The notes beneath the pieces are model-generated. The model worked only from the letters and a program-made list of their open reading frames with translations, did no database searches and was not told the origin of the DNA. This document shows positions 53,477 to 63,023 of a DNA stretch of 64,000 nt, piece by piece. Position 1 is the first letter of the stretch; each line of letters begins with the position of its first letter. Source of the stretch: Arcicella rosea. Its GTDB lineage: Bacteria; Bacteroidota; Bacteroidia; Cytophagales; Spirosomataceae. Location: NCBI RefSeq assembly GCF_014204325.1, contig NZ_JACHKT010000005.1, forward strand, positions 62,001 to 126,000. The letters are read 5' to 3'. The position numbers and the translations under genes are program-made.

Positions 53477-54610
53477 CTAATCGTATTGAGTTAAATTATA
53501 CTTATCTACTAATTTCATAATTCTATCTGCATAATATTTACCGCCTTTGTGTGAGTAGCCTTTTTCTCCAATTGAATATACAAAGGTGTAAGCGGCAGAA
53601 TATTTATCTACTCCTTCTTCAATTTGTCCTTTGTAAAATCTTGCAATGCTACTGTAATCACGTTTCCACAAACCTGTTTTGTGTAAAAATATTTCTTCTA
53701 CCAAAAATGTCATACAATCTGCACGAGAGTTAAAACGCTTGTACCAATTATCAGGACGGTTTTCTTCATCATAAATGTACTGTCCTTCTTCAGTAATTTT
53801 CAGAATTTGGACTTTCCCTTCATGTTCGTCTGGTTGTCCTTTCAATTGATAGGCATTTGAATTATTCCCTTTCCATTGTTTTATACCTAAAAAATTATTG
53901 GCATAAACGGCATTTCTACTAAATCCATAGCCACTTTCTAAGGATGCCATCGCAATAACGATACTTGCCGGAATTTGATATTTTCTGGATAGATATTGAG
54001 CGTCTGGGCTAATGTCAGCAATGAAATTACGAACATCGTCAGTAGTTGGATGACCAATCGCTGTGGCATAAACATTTTGGTTTTTACCGAAAGGGTCTTC
54101 GTTGGGTGTAGGAGGGAATCTGAGGGAGGTATTTACTCTTTTTGGGAGAAAATATTCGTTAGTGACATCTTTCCTAAAGCTTTCATCAATAGAAGCAGAT
54201 ACGTTGTTGTCTGTCTGAGTGTTTTTACGCTCATAGGCAAGTACATCATTCTGGAATACTTTTCCAGTAATAACTATCTCACCATAAGATACATTGACAG
54301 TATCGTCAGCGGATGAAATACCTATAAATTTCAATTGTTTTACACCAGAATAGCTAAATAAAAACGGGAAAATAGCTTTGTTATAAGCTACGAATGCAGT
54401 GCCTAAACTTCTATTATCAGAATAGACTTTTACTCTTTGAACATTATCTCCAACGTGAAATATGAATTTTACCTCATCGCCAACTTGAGCTTTGGCGACA
54501 TATTCTACATTGAAGGTAAAGCGGTTAAGTTTTTGTGATGAAAATGCAAAAAATACTAAACCCAGCAATAAGATACTTATTACTTGGTTACTAAAAACTG
54601 TTTTTATCAT
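53477..54610 (-). CDS. Glucosaminidase-domain (GH73-like) exported protein
   Basis: The 377-aa product has an N-terminal signal or anchor helix (MIKTVFSNQVISILLLGLVFFAFS) and a C-terminal glucosaminidase domain (about 210-370) resembling FlgJ-type peptidoglycan hydrolases: ASIVIAMASLESGYGFSRNAV with the putative catalytic Glu, and NNFLGIKQWKGN. The middle part is beta-rich. A longer frame from a TTG at 54682 would place 24 residues before the hydrophobic helix and is not supported. The gene probably remodels the cell wall, as do the neighbouring mtgA and LysM genes. Confidence 0.8.
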   Translation of the reverse strand: MIKTVFSNQVISILLLGLVFFAFSSQKLNRFTFNVEYVAKAQVGDEVKFIFHVGDNVQRVKVYSDNRSLGTAFVAYNKAIFPFLFSYSGVKQLKFIGISSADDTVNVSYGEIVITGKVFQNDVLAYERKNTQTDNNVSASIDESFRKDVTNEYFLPKRVNTSLRFPPTPNEDPFGKNQNVYATAIGHPTTDDVRNFIADISPDAQYLSRKYQIPASIVIAMASLESGYGFSRNAVYANNFLGIKQWKGNNSNAYQLKGQPDEHEGKVQILKITEEGQYIYDEENRPDNWYKRFNSRADCMTFLVEEIFLHKTGLWKRDYSSIARFYKGQIEEGVDKYSAAYTFVYSIGEKGYSHKGGKYYADRIMKLVDKYNLTQYD

Positions 54611-54744
54611 TAGTAATGTTTTGTTAGATTTTGATTTTAACTCAGCGGCGGATAAGATGAAACCTCTTGTTAATCTTAACAAAAAAGAATGTGCTTAAAT
54701 TTTTAGATTAAGCACATTGCAATATATGATTTTTTTTACAATTA

Positions 54745-55515
54745 TTACTTTGTTGCAATATAAAAAAAATCAAAACATTCTTCGGCATCGTCTGAAAGGA
54801 AATAATCTTCATGAGTAATTCCAGTGACCAATTTGTCATCTGAACGTTGAATTATATTTCTGCTCATTCGGTTTGCAATGTCGTAAGGGATTTGTAACAT
54901 CCATCTTGGCAGGCGATATTGCAAGTTAAAAATGTCAAAACGAGTGATTTTTTCAACCGAACGTTTATTTTTTTCGTAGTAGTTCATTACCTTTTCATTA
55001 CCATGAACTCCTTGGGTTTGAATAGAAGAAAAATGCTTTAAAATAAGATTTTTAAGTTCTGTTGCTAAGTATTCCCTTACGTGCCAAGGATTTCTTGAAA
55101 GCGAATATTTTTTATTTACTGTTGTTAAAATTAATTTTCCTCCTGGTTTTAAAACTCTATGTGCTTCTTTGATAAACTCATTATCATCTTCAATGTGTTC
55201 TATTACTTGAAAAGTCACAATATAGTCAAAAGTATTATCTGCCAAACCTTTTAATGGCGGCAAAAACATATCAATAAATTTGAAAGAAGGATATTGTATG
55301 CTTAGTTGCGTCATCAAAGGCTCATTTTTATCTACACCTGTAAAGTTCGCAACAGAAGGAGCTAAAACGGCTACACCACGCCCAGTTCCGCAGCCAATTT
55401 CAAGTAAGTTTCCAGAAACGATTTTAGCAGCTTCAATGTATGGGAATAATAATCTTTGATGAACAGGATTATCTGAAATGATTTCTGAGGAAGCAATTTC
55501 GGTTGTTTTGTACAT
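54745..55515 (-). CDS. Class I SAM-dependent methyltransferase
   Basis: The 256-aa protein has a Rossmann-type SAM site: LLEIGCGTGRGVAVLAP and VDKNEPLMTQL, then ADNTFDYIVTFQVIEHIEDDNEFIKEAHRVLKPGGKLILTT. The C-terminal third is Arg/Tyr-rich. The order matches small-molecule or lipid methyltransferases of the Methyltransf_11 type; the substrate is unknown. It stands alone, 135 nt from the glucosaminidase gene. Confidence 0.85.
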   Translation of the reverse strand: MYKTTEIASSEIISDNPVHQRLLFPYIEAAKIVSGNLLEIGCGTGRGVAVLAPSVANFTGVDKNEPLMTQLSIQYPSFKFIDMFLPPLKGLADNTFDYIVTFQVIEHIEDDNEFIKEAHRVLKPGGKLILTTVNKKYSLSRNPWHVREYLATELKNLILKHFSSIQTQGVHGNEKVMNYYEKNKRSVEKITRFDIFNLQYRLPRWMLQIPYDIANRMSRNIIQRSDDKLVTGITHEDYFLSDDAEECFDFFYIATK

Positions 55516-55717
55516 GATATCAGGTAAAAAAGGAAATAATTTTTAATTTTATCCCAAATTTAGGGCATTTGCTTGACATCAGGAAAATACTTGTTAAATT
55601 GAATTCGTTATCAACTCAAATTATCTTGTCGAATTTGTAATAATTGACATATTTATATTTGTTAATTTCCTAATATAAACGCTTTGAGCTTGAAGCTTAT
55701 AGCTATTCTTTCAACTG

Positions 55718-56956
55718 ATGAAAAAAATACTTCTATTCATTCCAATCATTTTGTTTTTGGCAAGTTGTAGCCCTACAGCTCCCAAGAAAACCAAAGAACA
55801 AGGCGAAAGTAAAGTCCTTTTACAAAGATTTTTAAGTAAAAGCCGATTTCTGGATAATGGCTCTTCTGTAAGAATTTTTTTAAGTATAGATATTGACAGA
55901 ACTTTTACACTTGCTGAAGCTAGTAAAGATTTTGTGATTTCATATAATCTTTATCCAGATTACAGTGCCAAGCAAAATAGTTTAAGTACTGGAAATGTTG
56001 CTATCAATACTGAGAATGCAACACAGGAAGGAGGATTGTTGACGGTTTGGTTTGATATTCCCAAGCCGAAGGATTTATTAACAGGCTTGGCTCTTGCTGA
56101 AATTAAAGATTTAAGAACTGGGAATAAAATTTTTAATGATTGTTTCTTGAGATTTCAATCGGGTAAAGTAAGCGATTACTTTATGTTTTATGATAAAACA
56201 GGAAAAACGCCACTGGCTAGAAACTATTTTACGGTTCAAGATACTGTTGTTTTGAGAAGTCTTTCTGAGAAAGAGCAAACTTTTAAAGTTTTCAAATATC
56301 GTTATGATTTTGACGCAGCTATTTCACCAATGTCAACTACGCCAAGAGCGGCTTCAAAAAGTTTGTTTGTGGATTCTTCATTTACCATTTCAAGTAATAA
56401 GCCTTTTGTCTTAAAAAGTGATGCACTTTATTATTTCACAAGAGATACTACTGAATCGTACGGAATAGGAATGGTCGTTGGAGATAAGCGATTTCCTAAA
56501 ATGACACGTCCAGAGAAATTAGTAAGACCATTGATTTACGTAAGTACTAATGCTGAAACAAGTGATTTGTATAACTCCAAAGATTCGAAGCGTTCTCTTG
56601 ATAATTATTGGTTGAATATCATGCAAGGAAACCAAGGTACAGCAAAGAGGACGATTAAATCATATTATCAAAGAGTAGAGCAAGCAAATCGATTATTTAC
56701 TACTTACAAAGAAGGTTGGAAAACAGATAAAGGAATGGTTTATATCGTAATGGGCGACCCGACGAGAATTACCAGAACAAAAGACAAAGAAGTTTGGACA
56801 TACACCCGAAATAGCCAGTATTCAGAAGTAAACTTTACTTTTACTCGAAGAGCGAATCAATTTGCAGACGACCATTATGAGTTACAACGTTATGCAGAAT
56901 ATCAATCCATTTGGTTCCCAACAGTAGAACAGTGGCGGAATGGCGATAAGATATAA
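55718..56956 (+). CDS. GWxTD-domain lipoprotein
   Basis: This 412-aa lipoprotein has a signal ending LASC (Cys17) and a C-terminal GWxTD domain (about 285-412) with YKEGWKTDKGMVYIVMGDPTRI and EVWTY. The N-terminal part contains DUF-type beta strands (VRIFLSIDIDRTFTLAEASKDF). GWxTD proteins occur mainly in Bacteroidota and related phyla and have no assigned function. The gene has a terminator and no co-directional partner. Confidence 0.87.
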   Translation: MKKILLFIPIILFLASCSPTAPKKTKEQGESKVLLQRFLSKSRFLDNGSSVRIFLSIDIDRTFTLAEASKDFVISYNLYPDYSAKQNSLSTGNVAINTENATQEGGLLTVWFDIPKPKDLLTGLALAEIKDLRTGNKIFNDCFLRFQSGKVSDYFMFYDKTGKTPLARNYFTVQDTVVLRSLSEKEQTFKVFKYRYDFDAAISPMSTTPRAASKSLFVDSSFTISSNKPFVLKSDALYYFTRDTTESYGIGMVVGDKRFPKMTRPEKLVRPLIYVSTNAETSDLYNSKDSKRSLDNYWLNIMQGNQGTAKRTIKSYYQRVEQANRLFTTYKEGWKTDKGMVYIVMGDPTRITRTKDKEVWTYTRNSQYSEVNFTFTRRANQFADDHYELQRYAEYQSIWFPTVEQWRNGDKI

Positions 56957-56960
56957 TGTG

Positions 56961-57004
56961 AACAGGGATTAGAAAGATAAAGACTTTTTAATCCCTGTTT
57001 TTTT
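56961..57004 (+). terminator. Terminator of the GWxTD gene
   Basis: AACAGGGATTA (56961-56971) pairs perfectly with 56989-56999 and is followed by a T-run. The next 500 nt (57005-57512) are AT-rich with no gene, repeat or structure that I recognise. Confidence 0.88.
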
Positions 57005-57512
57005 GCAACTGATAAGAATCACAATGCTTTCAATCTCCTTTCAACCCAGCTTAACCTTCTTAACCTTTGAATAGTTGCTTAAAACCCGTAAATTTTATGT
57101 TGAATTAAGATGATATTTAATGAAATCTTAACTTTCAATTCTTCATTTAATCCATTATTTCAATAATTTTTGATTTCTTCATAATTCTTTAATAAATACA
57201 ATTTTAAAATAGTCTAGCTTTAGTAATTATTTTTCAAAAGTTAATGTGGATAGGAATAATCGTTAAATCAACCTCCATGATACTTAGAAAAGTTTAATTG
57301 TGCACAGAATTAAAAGAACTGTTTGAGGACTTATGAGTAGTTAAAACTAATGTTTTATGTTCAATGATGGACTATAAATTTTGTTTTATAGTTTAATTGG
57401 CAAATATTATTTTGAATATTGATTTTTGGTCAATTTAAGGATAAAGCAATATTACTATTTTGATAAAGAATAACAAATTTCAGATAAAATATACCGTTTA
57501 ATAATTTTTTTG

Positions 57513-57542
57513 TTTGAAAATCGAAAATTGTTCTTACTTTTG
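57513..57542 (+). promoter_or_regulatory. Promoter of the exported-protein gene at 57601
   Basis: TTTG (57513-57516) and TACTTTTG (57535-57542) are 18 nt apart. The predicted start lies about 50 nt before the ATG at 57601. Confidence 0.65.
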
Positions 57543-57600
57543 ACTTAGAAGAATACAAAAATTCTAAGTTTTATCATAGTACTTGAAATTTTAATTCTTT

Positions 57601-58311
57601 ATGCAGTCTAAACGCTATCTAACTTTCATACTATTTATTACGGCATTTTATTTATGCCCTAATAGTAATGTTTGTGCGATAGCCGACTCAACAAACGTTC
57701 ATAAACATAATGGATCAATCGGTGTCTCTCTAGGAACCAACGGACTAGGATTAGAATTCGCTAAAGCCACTCGTTTTAAAAAAATATATTGGCGTGTTGG
57801 CACTACTTATCTTCAGTACCATAGATTGTTTAATGTCAATCTAAATACTAAGTCAACTATCAATATAGAATCTGATTTAAAATTCAACCAGATTTTTTTA
57901 GCAAGTCAAATTTATCCTTTCCAAAAGTCATCTTTTCATTTAATCGGAGGAGCTAGTTATTTGTATAATTTCAATGTATCAGCATTTATTGATACAAATA
58001 CAGGAATTAGTTATGAAGGCGTTGAAGTTAATGCAGAGGATTTTGGAGAAATTAGTATTAAGGTTGATTGGAATAAAATAGTTCCTTTCGTAGGTTTTGG
58101 ATTTGGTAAAATTATTCCTAGAAAAAGACTTAGTTTTAACGGAGAGATTGGTTGCTATTATATGGGTAGTCCAGTAATAAAAAGTGAATACTTTGGCATT
58201 TTGGACACTACTAACGCAGATGAATTAATACCGATAATAGAAAGAAATATCAAAGATTATTCTTTTTTACCTTTTATTAATTTAAAAATTAGATATAGCA
58301 TTGGAGATTAA
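57601..58311 (+). CDS. Exported protein of unknown function, possibly a small outer-membrane barrel
   Basis: I do not recognise this family. The 236-aa product starts with a hydrophobic signal peptide (about 1-27, FILFITAFYLCPNSNVCA) and is rich in alternating beta-strands (GSIGVSLGTNGLGLEF, VGTTYLQYHRLFNVNL, FHLIGGASYLYNFNVSAF, IVPFVGFGFGKIIP). The end RYSIGD lacks a terminal aromatic residue, so barrel insertion is not certain. A clean promoter precedes it, and a second unknown gene follows 100 nt downstream. Confidence 0.5.
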   Translation: MQSKRYLTFILFITAFYLCPNSNVCAIADSTNVHKHNGSIGVSLGTNGLGLEFAKATRFKKIYWRVGTTYLQYHRLFNVNLNTKSTINIESDLKFNQIFLASQIYPFQKSSFHLIGGASYLYNFNVSAFIDTNTGISYEGVEVNAEDFGEISIKVDWNKIVPFVGFGFGKIIPRKRLSFNGEIGCYYMGSPVIKSEYFGILDTTNADELIPIIERNIKDYSFLPFINLKIRYSIGD

Positions 58312-58339
58312 GTACGGAGTTATTAATTTGATTTATACA

Positions 58340-58395
58340 TGATTCTAATCTCTTGAATCGTTTGTCTGAAATCTTAAAGTCCTTTAGTCCAATGA
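58340..58395. repeat. Word-repeat intergenic locus 7 (short)
   Basis: A short stretch, AAATCTTAAAGTCCTTTAGTC (58369-58389, in pieces), repeats the words of locus 3 and lies directly before the lipoprotein gene at 58412. Confidence 0.4.
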
Positions 58396-58411
58396 CCAAT
58401 AAAACAGAAAA

Positions 58412-59986
58412 ATGAAATACTTTGGTTACTCCATATTATTGATTTTTTTTGTAAGCTTATTTAATGCTTGTAATAATCCATTAGAAAACGTTTCTATTAA
58501 GATAAAGGATGCATTAACTGAGTCAGCGATTAATTTAACGTACAGAAATGCAGTAACAAGCGATACAACACTAAAACCCAAAAATATTAAATTTACTTTT
58601 TTGGGGGAAGATGCAGAAGGCATAGTAAGTTCAGTTGGGAATAATAAGATTAATATTAGCAGAGAAGGATTGTTAGGAATTGCGATTTCTCCAGAGTATT
58701 CAAAAAGACCAGCGAACATTAAGGTTGTCGCTCAATTAGAAGGATACTTAACTGATATTAATCAAGTAACAATACAAGGCAAATCAAATATCAATAGAAC
58801 GATAAGAATTTTCAACATCAACAACTTGCCATCTGGTATGAGTGTTGATTTAAAGGAATTAAATACTAAAGATATTGCGACCCAAACAGTAAGTTTACTT
58901 ACGAATGGTCAGAAAGAAAAAGTTAGTTTAGTTGCGAATAGTGGTACAAATGTAATAGATAAATCAGGTACTGTTTTGTCAGGTAAGTTTGAAATGCTTT
59001 TGAGTCATTTTGAAAATAAAGCCAGAGAATTTGTTCCTTCAAATTACACTGTGTATCAAGCAATCGGGATTGATAACAAAATATTACCTCCCTTTGAATT
59101 TCAATCTTATGGCTTTTTTTCATTTAAAATAATAGATGAGAAATTTGAAGAGGCTAACAACCTTTCTAAACCATGTTCTGTAAGTATTGAAATTAATGAA
59201 GATAGTTACCATACAAATGGAACAAGATTAAAAGAAGGAGATACTATTCCATTTTGGGTTTATGCGAATAATACTTGGAAAATGTTAGATAATCCTATTT
59301 TAAAAAGAAATGCAAACGGTAAATTATCAATTACAACAAGTATTTCATCGCTTAGTTATTATGCTTTAGGAGAGATGTTTCCTGTTTGCGAGAAAGGGCC
59401 AATGCTAGTTGTAAATAGTGCAAATAAAGGATTGGATATTTATCATTACAGTCGATTAATTGAAAAATCATCAGGAAAGAATGTTGGAGATTTATATTTG
59501 AGCTTGAATAATGGGGCAAGGTATTCTTTAACAGGTAGAAGGAAAAATACAGTTTATTTGCAAGTATTTAATTACAATAATCAGTATGGTGGAGATTTAT
59601 CAAAGCCTATTTTCCAAACTGAGCCTTTTGATTTATGTGAGGAGAAAACAATTCCAGTTAATATAGCGACTCCTTCACCACAACCTATTAACGTAGAATT
59701 AATCATAGAATGTGCAAAGGGGCAAGTAGTAAATAATGAGACAGTTCCAGCTAAAGTAGATATACAATTCCAACCCAAAGGAGCTTCTGCTAATGATTGG
59801 AGAGATTTAATGACACTCACAAGAAATCAATTGAAGGGTAGTACTTATAAACTAAAATATGGAAGTACATATTCAATAAGAGCTTCACCTAATCCAGCAC
59901 AGGGTTGGTTGTTTTACAAAAGAGATACATTAATAAATACATATAATTATCGTTTTTATATTGAGAATAAAGATTATTGTAAGTAA
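58412..59986 (+). CDS. Lipoprotein of unknown function
   Basis: I do not recognise this family. The 524-aa protein has a lipoprotein signal ending LFNAC (Cys20), then a beta-rich region with KNIKFTFLGEDAEGIV and a carboxypeptidase-regulatory-like strand pattern. The middle (about 270-330) has SIEINEDSYHTNGTRLKEGDTIPFWVYANNTW and a conserved-looking YYALGEMFPVCEKGP. The C-terminal third contains further beta-sandwich segments and ends in a Tyr-rich motif. It follows the exported-protein gene by 100 nt and may be co-transcribed. Codon use is unusually AT-rich. Likely surface exposed; function unknown. Confidence 0.5.
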   Translation: MKYFGYSILLIFFVSLFNACNNPLENVSIKIKDALTESAINLTYRNAVTSDTTLKPKNIKFTFLGEDAEGIVSSVGNNKINISREGLLGIAISPEYSKRPANIKVVAQLEGYLTDINQVTIQGKSNINRTIRIFNINNLPSGMSVDLKELNTKDIATQTVSLLTNGQKEKVSLVANSGTNVIDKSGTVLSGKFEMLLSHFENKAREFVPSNYTVYQAIGIDNKILPPFEFQSYGFFSFKIIDEKFEEANNLSKPCSVSIEINEDSYHTNGTRLKEGDTIPFWVYANNTWKMLDNPILKRNANGKLSITTSISSLSYYALGEMFPVCEKGPMLVVNSANKGLDIYHYSRLIEKSSGKNVGDLYLSLNNGARYSLTGRRKNTVYLQVFNYNNQYGGDLSKPIFQTEPFDLCEEKTIPVNIATPSPQPINVELIIECAKGQVVNNETVPAKVDIQFQPKGASANDWRDLMTLTRNQLKGSTYKLKYGSTYSIRASPNPAQGWLFYKRDTLINTYNYRFYIENKDYCK

Positions 59987-60169
59987 GAAACTCTTGAGTA
60001 CTTAATCTAAAGTTTTGAGTGAGGAGTTTTGGGAATTACATATGTGGTTTTTGCTAAATAATATTTTAGGTAATGAATTATTATTGAAAAATTGATTTAG
60101 GGTATGTCTAAATTTTAGAGTTATCTATATAATCAAATATTTTATATTATTTAGGCGTCAGCATTTAAT

Positions 60170-60254
60170 GAATTTATACTGTTTGAGCGATAGCGAGTTT
60201 ATAAATTCTTGACTTTCTTTTGTTACTTTTCTTGTGTCAAGACAAGAAAAGTAA
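60170..60254. repeat. Double palindromic element
   Basis: GAATTTATA (60170-60178) pairs with 60200-60208, and TTACTTTTCTTGT (60223-60235) pairs perfectly with 60242-60254 around a 6-nt loop. The element, including GAGCGATAGCGAG between the first arms, resembles dispersed palindromes of Bacteroidota genomes. No second copy is in this window. The rest of 59987-60412 shows nothing else. Confidence 0.55.
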
Positions 60255-60412
60255 GGTCTTGTAAAAGGGAATATTGTTTTTGGTACAAACAAAATACAAA
60301 TATATTCTTTAGAACTTTAATTGTTAAATAACGTCGTTTGTTATACCTAAATTAATTATTTTAATTAGCTTTAAAGCTTAATATTGAAGATTACATTAAA
60401 CAATTCGATTTG

Positions 60413-62092
60413 ATGAGAAAATTTACTAAACTGTTAACCATTTTAATGCTATCATTTTTATACTTACTCGTTTTTCAAGCAAAAGCGCAAGTAGTATATG
60501 AACCTAGCTATAAAACAGTTTATCCTTATCTATCAAGATTAGCCCAAAAAGGAGTGATTGATTTAAATGATGTAGTATTACCCTTATCTAGAAATTATAT
60601 CCTATCCAAATTAGATACACTCAATAATCATCCAGAACGACTTACTTCTCTTGAGAAAGAAGAGCTTGCCTTCTACCTCAAAGAATATACTATTGAGAAA
60701 AATTTAAATAAAGATTTTAGTGCAGAGAAGCCATTTCAAAGTATTCTTCAGGCAAAAACGAATGATAGAATTAGATTTGCCGCCTATCAGGATAAACAAT
60801 TTTCATTTAATCTTCAGCCCATTGTAGGGTATCAAATTGAAAATAATGATAATACAACGATAAACCAACGTTGGATTGGGGCTTGGATTTATGGTTACCT
60901 CGGTAAAAACATAGGTTACAGCGTAGATTTTAGAAACAGTCAGTTGAATAATTTACCTGTAGGTTTTGATTATAAACAAAATTTTAGTTCAGAACCAGGT
61001 AGAATAGGTGATTTATTGCTAGGAGGAAAGCGATTTGATTATAGTCTTATTAATGCCTCTGTTACGGCTCAATGGAAATGGGGTTATGCTACTTTTGGTA
61101 AAACTCCTCTGACAGCAGGCTACGGTACAGGTGGCAAGATTATCTTATCTGATAAAGCTCCTACTTATCCGCAAATACGCCTAGATATTAATCCAGTAAA
61201 GTGGTTATCATTTACTTATGCCCATGCTTGGTTGAATTCTAATATTATTGATTCATCTTCTATTTACAGTACAGCAGTACCAGGCAGAAAACAATTTTCC
61301 TACAGAGAGAAATATCTAGCATTTCACGCCCTGACGATAAAGCCACTCAAAGGATTAAGCCTTTCTGTCGGCGAATCAGTAATCTACAATGATCAATTGA
61401 AAATCGCCTACATGATTCCTATTGCTTTATTTTCAGGCATGAATCATTATTTGGGTGAGGCAAATACCACACAGAATGCAACAAATACTATTGCAAACTC
61501 TCAAATATTTGTACAGTTAAGTTCAAGAAATCATATTCCTAAAACGCATTTGTATGCAGGCTTTTTTATTGATGAAATTGAGTTTTCTTTGACAGGTGGA
61601 AATGCTAGTGAGAGAAATGCCAGAAATCATACTGCTTATCAAGTAGGTGTAAGTGTAGCTGATTTTCCCATCAATAATTTACATTTAACATTAGAATATT
61701 CTAAAGTACAGCCGTTCAACTATGTACATTTTATTCCTGTACAAACTTTTCAAAGTAATAATTTCAACTTAGGTCATTGGATAGGATCAAATGCTGACCA
61801 GTTATTTGCTCAGTTACATTATAGAGTATTAAGAGGGTTGGATGTTAAACTAATTTATAATTATGTCAGGAAAGGAACTGTAGGAACTGGAGTTCAGCAA
61901 GCTGACTTTAGAGATATTTATCCATTTTTATGGGGAGATTTAAAAAAGTATAGCTATTTCCAGACCCTTTTGCAATATGAATTTATTCACGATTTATTTT
62001 TCAAACTGAGCTATCAACACAATGACTTGAATCAGCAAAATGTATCTTCCAATAAAAAGATATTTTCATTTGCTTTAAATTATAGTTTTTAA
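60413..62092 (+). CDS. Wzi-like capsule/exopolysaccharide outer-membrane protein
   Basis: The 559-aa protein starts with a signal peptide (about 1-28, LYLLVFQAKAQ) and an N-terminal helical segment, then an outer-membrane barrel with RFDYSLINASVTAQWKWGYATFGKTPLTAGYG, FSYREKYLAFHALTIKPLKGLSLSVGES and NDQLKIAYMIPIALFSGMNHYLG. The pattern fits the capsule-assembly Wzi family, which helps attach surface polysaccharide. It ends in an aromatic residue (FALNYSF). A TTG one codon earlier is not used as the start. It opens the polysaccharide locus and is followed by the Wza-like gene after 51 nt. Confidence 0.72.
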   Translation: MRKFTKLLTILMLSFLYLLVFQAKAQVVYEPSYKTVYPYLSRLAQKGVIDLNDVVLPLSRNYILSKLDTLNNHPERLTSLEKEELAFYLKEYTIEKNLNKDFSAEKPFQSILQAKTNDRIRFAAYQDKQFSFNLQPIVGYQIENNDNTTINQRWIGAWIYGYLGKNIGYSVDFRNSQLNNLPVGFDYKQNFSSEPGRIGDLLLGGKRFDYSLINASVTAQWKWGYATFGKTPLTAGYGTGGKIILSDKAPTYPQIRLDINPVKWLSFTYAHAWLNSNIIDSSSIYSTAVPGRKQFSYREKYLAFHALTIKPLKGLSLSVGESVIYNDQLKIAYMIPIALFSGMNHYLGEANTTQNATNTIANSQIFVQLSSRNHIPKTHLYAGFFIDEIEFSLTGGNASERNARNHTAYQVGVSVADFPINNLHLTLEYSKVQPFNYVHFIPVQTFQSNNFNLGHWIGSNADQLFAQLHYRVLRGLDVKLIYNYVRKGTVGTGVQQADFRDIYPFLWGDLKKYSYFQTLLQYEFIHDLFFKLSYQHNDLNQQNVSSNKKIFSFALNYSF

Positions 62093-62143
62093 TCACATAC
62101 AATCAATAAGAAAATCTCAAAAATCATCTTCAAATCAAATTTT

Positions 62144-62983
62144 ATGAAGAATTTATTTAGTAAAAAATGTATTTCAAAAGATATAAAGCTATTGCTGATG
62201 ATGGCTTTGTCATTATCTTTTTTCACATCTTGTTTAACTACAAAAAATGTAACTTATTTTCAGGGCTCTGACCCTTTAGATACATTACGCTATTCTACTT
62301 TAAAAACGATAGCACCACTTATACCCAAAATTCAAACAGATGATATTTTAGCGGTTACAGTGAGTTCATTGAGTGCAGAATCAAATGAGGTTTTTAATTT
62401 TCAAAATGTAACGCCATTAATTACTTCAAATTTTCCGGGAGTTACAAGTAATGGAGTAGCAAGAAATCAGCCTTTAGGTTATTTGGTTGATCCTTCAGGA
62501 AATATAGAAATGCCCTTGATTGGTAAAGTTCATGTAGCAGGTTTAGCTTTGGAAGAAGCAGGGATTAAGATTAAAGGAGAGTTAGGCAAGTTTTTAAAAG
62601 AGCCAACAGCTAACGTACGTTATCTTAACCAAAAATTTACGATATTGGGAGAAGTCAATAGACCAGGAATTTATAATTTGTTAGATAATCATACTTCTTT
62701 GCCGGAAGTAATAGGTGTAGCAGGAGACTTAACTATATTTGGAAGAAGAGATAATGTGATGCTAATGAGGACTACCGAGGGGAAAAGAGAGATTATTAAA
62801 CTAAATCTTAACTCAAGAGAAGTTTTAGAAACGCCCTATTATTTTATTAGAAGTGGTGACATAATTTATGTAGAACCAACCAAAGGGAAACTTGCTTCCT
62901 CTGACAGAACTTTGCAGTTAATCCCTATTGCCACAGGTGTTACAACATCTTTAGTATTATTACTAAATCTACTATTCAAGTAA
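62144..62983 (+). CDS. Wza-like polysaccharide export (OPX) lipoprotein
   Basis: This 279-aa outer-membrane lipoprotein forms the export channel for exopolysaccharide. The signal ends SFFTSC (Cys about 30). A Poly_export domain (about 58-150) contains IQTDDILAVTVSSLS and YLVDPSGNIEMPLIGKV, and an SLBB unit (about 160-235) contains NQKFTILGEVNRPGIYNL and IRSGDIIYVEPT. A C-terminal helix (LIPIATGVTTSLVLLLNLLF) probably crosses the outer membrane. It is followed after 40 nt by the Wzc/Wzz-like gene. Confidence 0.88.
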   Translation: MKNLFSKKCISKDIKLLLMMALSLSFFTSCLTTKNVTYFQGSDPLDTLRYSTLKTIAPLIPKIQTDDILAVTVSSLSAESNEVFNFQNVTPLITSNFPGVTSNGVARNQPLGYLVDPSGNIEMPLIGKVHVAGLALEEAGIKIKGELGKFLKEPTANVRYLNQKFTILGEVNRPGIYNLLDNHTSLPEVIGVAGDLTIFGRRDNVMLMRTTEGKREIIKLNLNSREVLETPYYFIRSGDIIYVEPTKGKLASSDRTLQLIPIATGVTTSLVLLLNLLFK

Positions 62984-63023
62984 ATTGTTAGAAATTTTTT
63001 TAATTTAATAATTTTAATTAATC

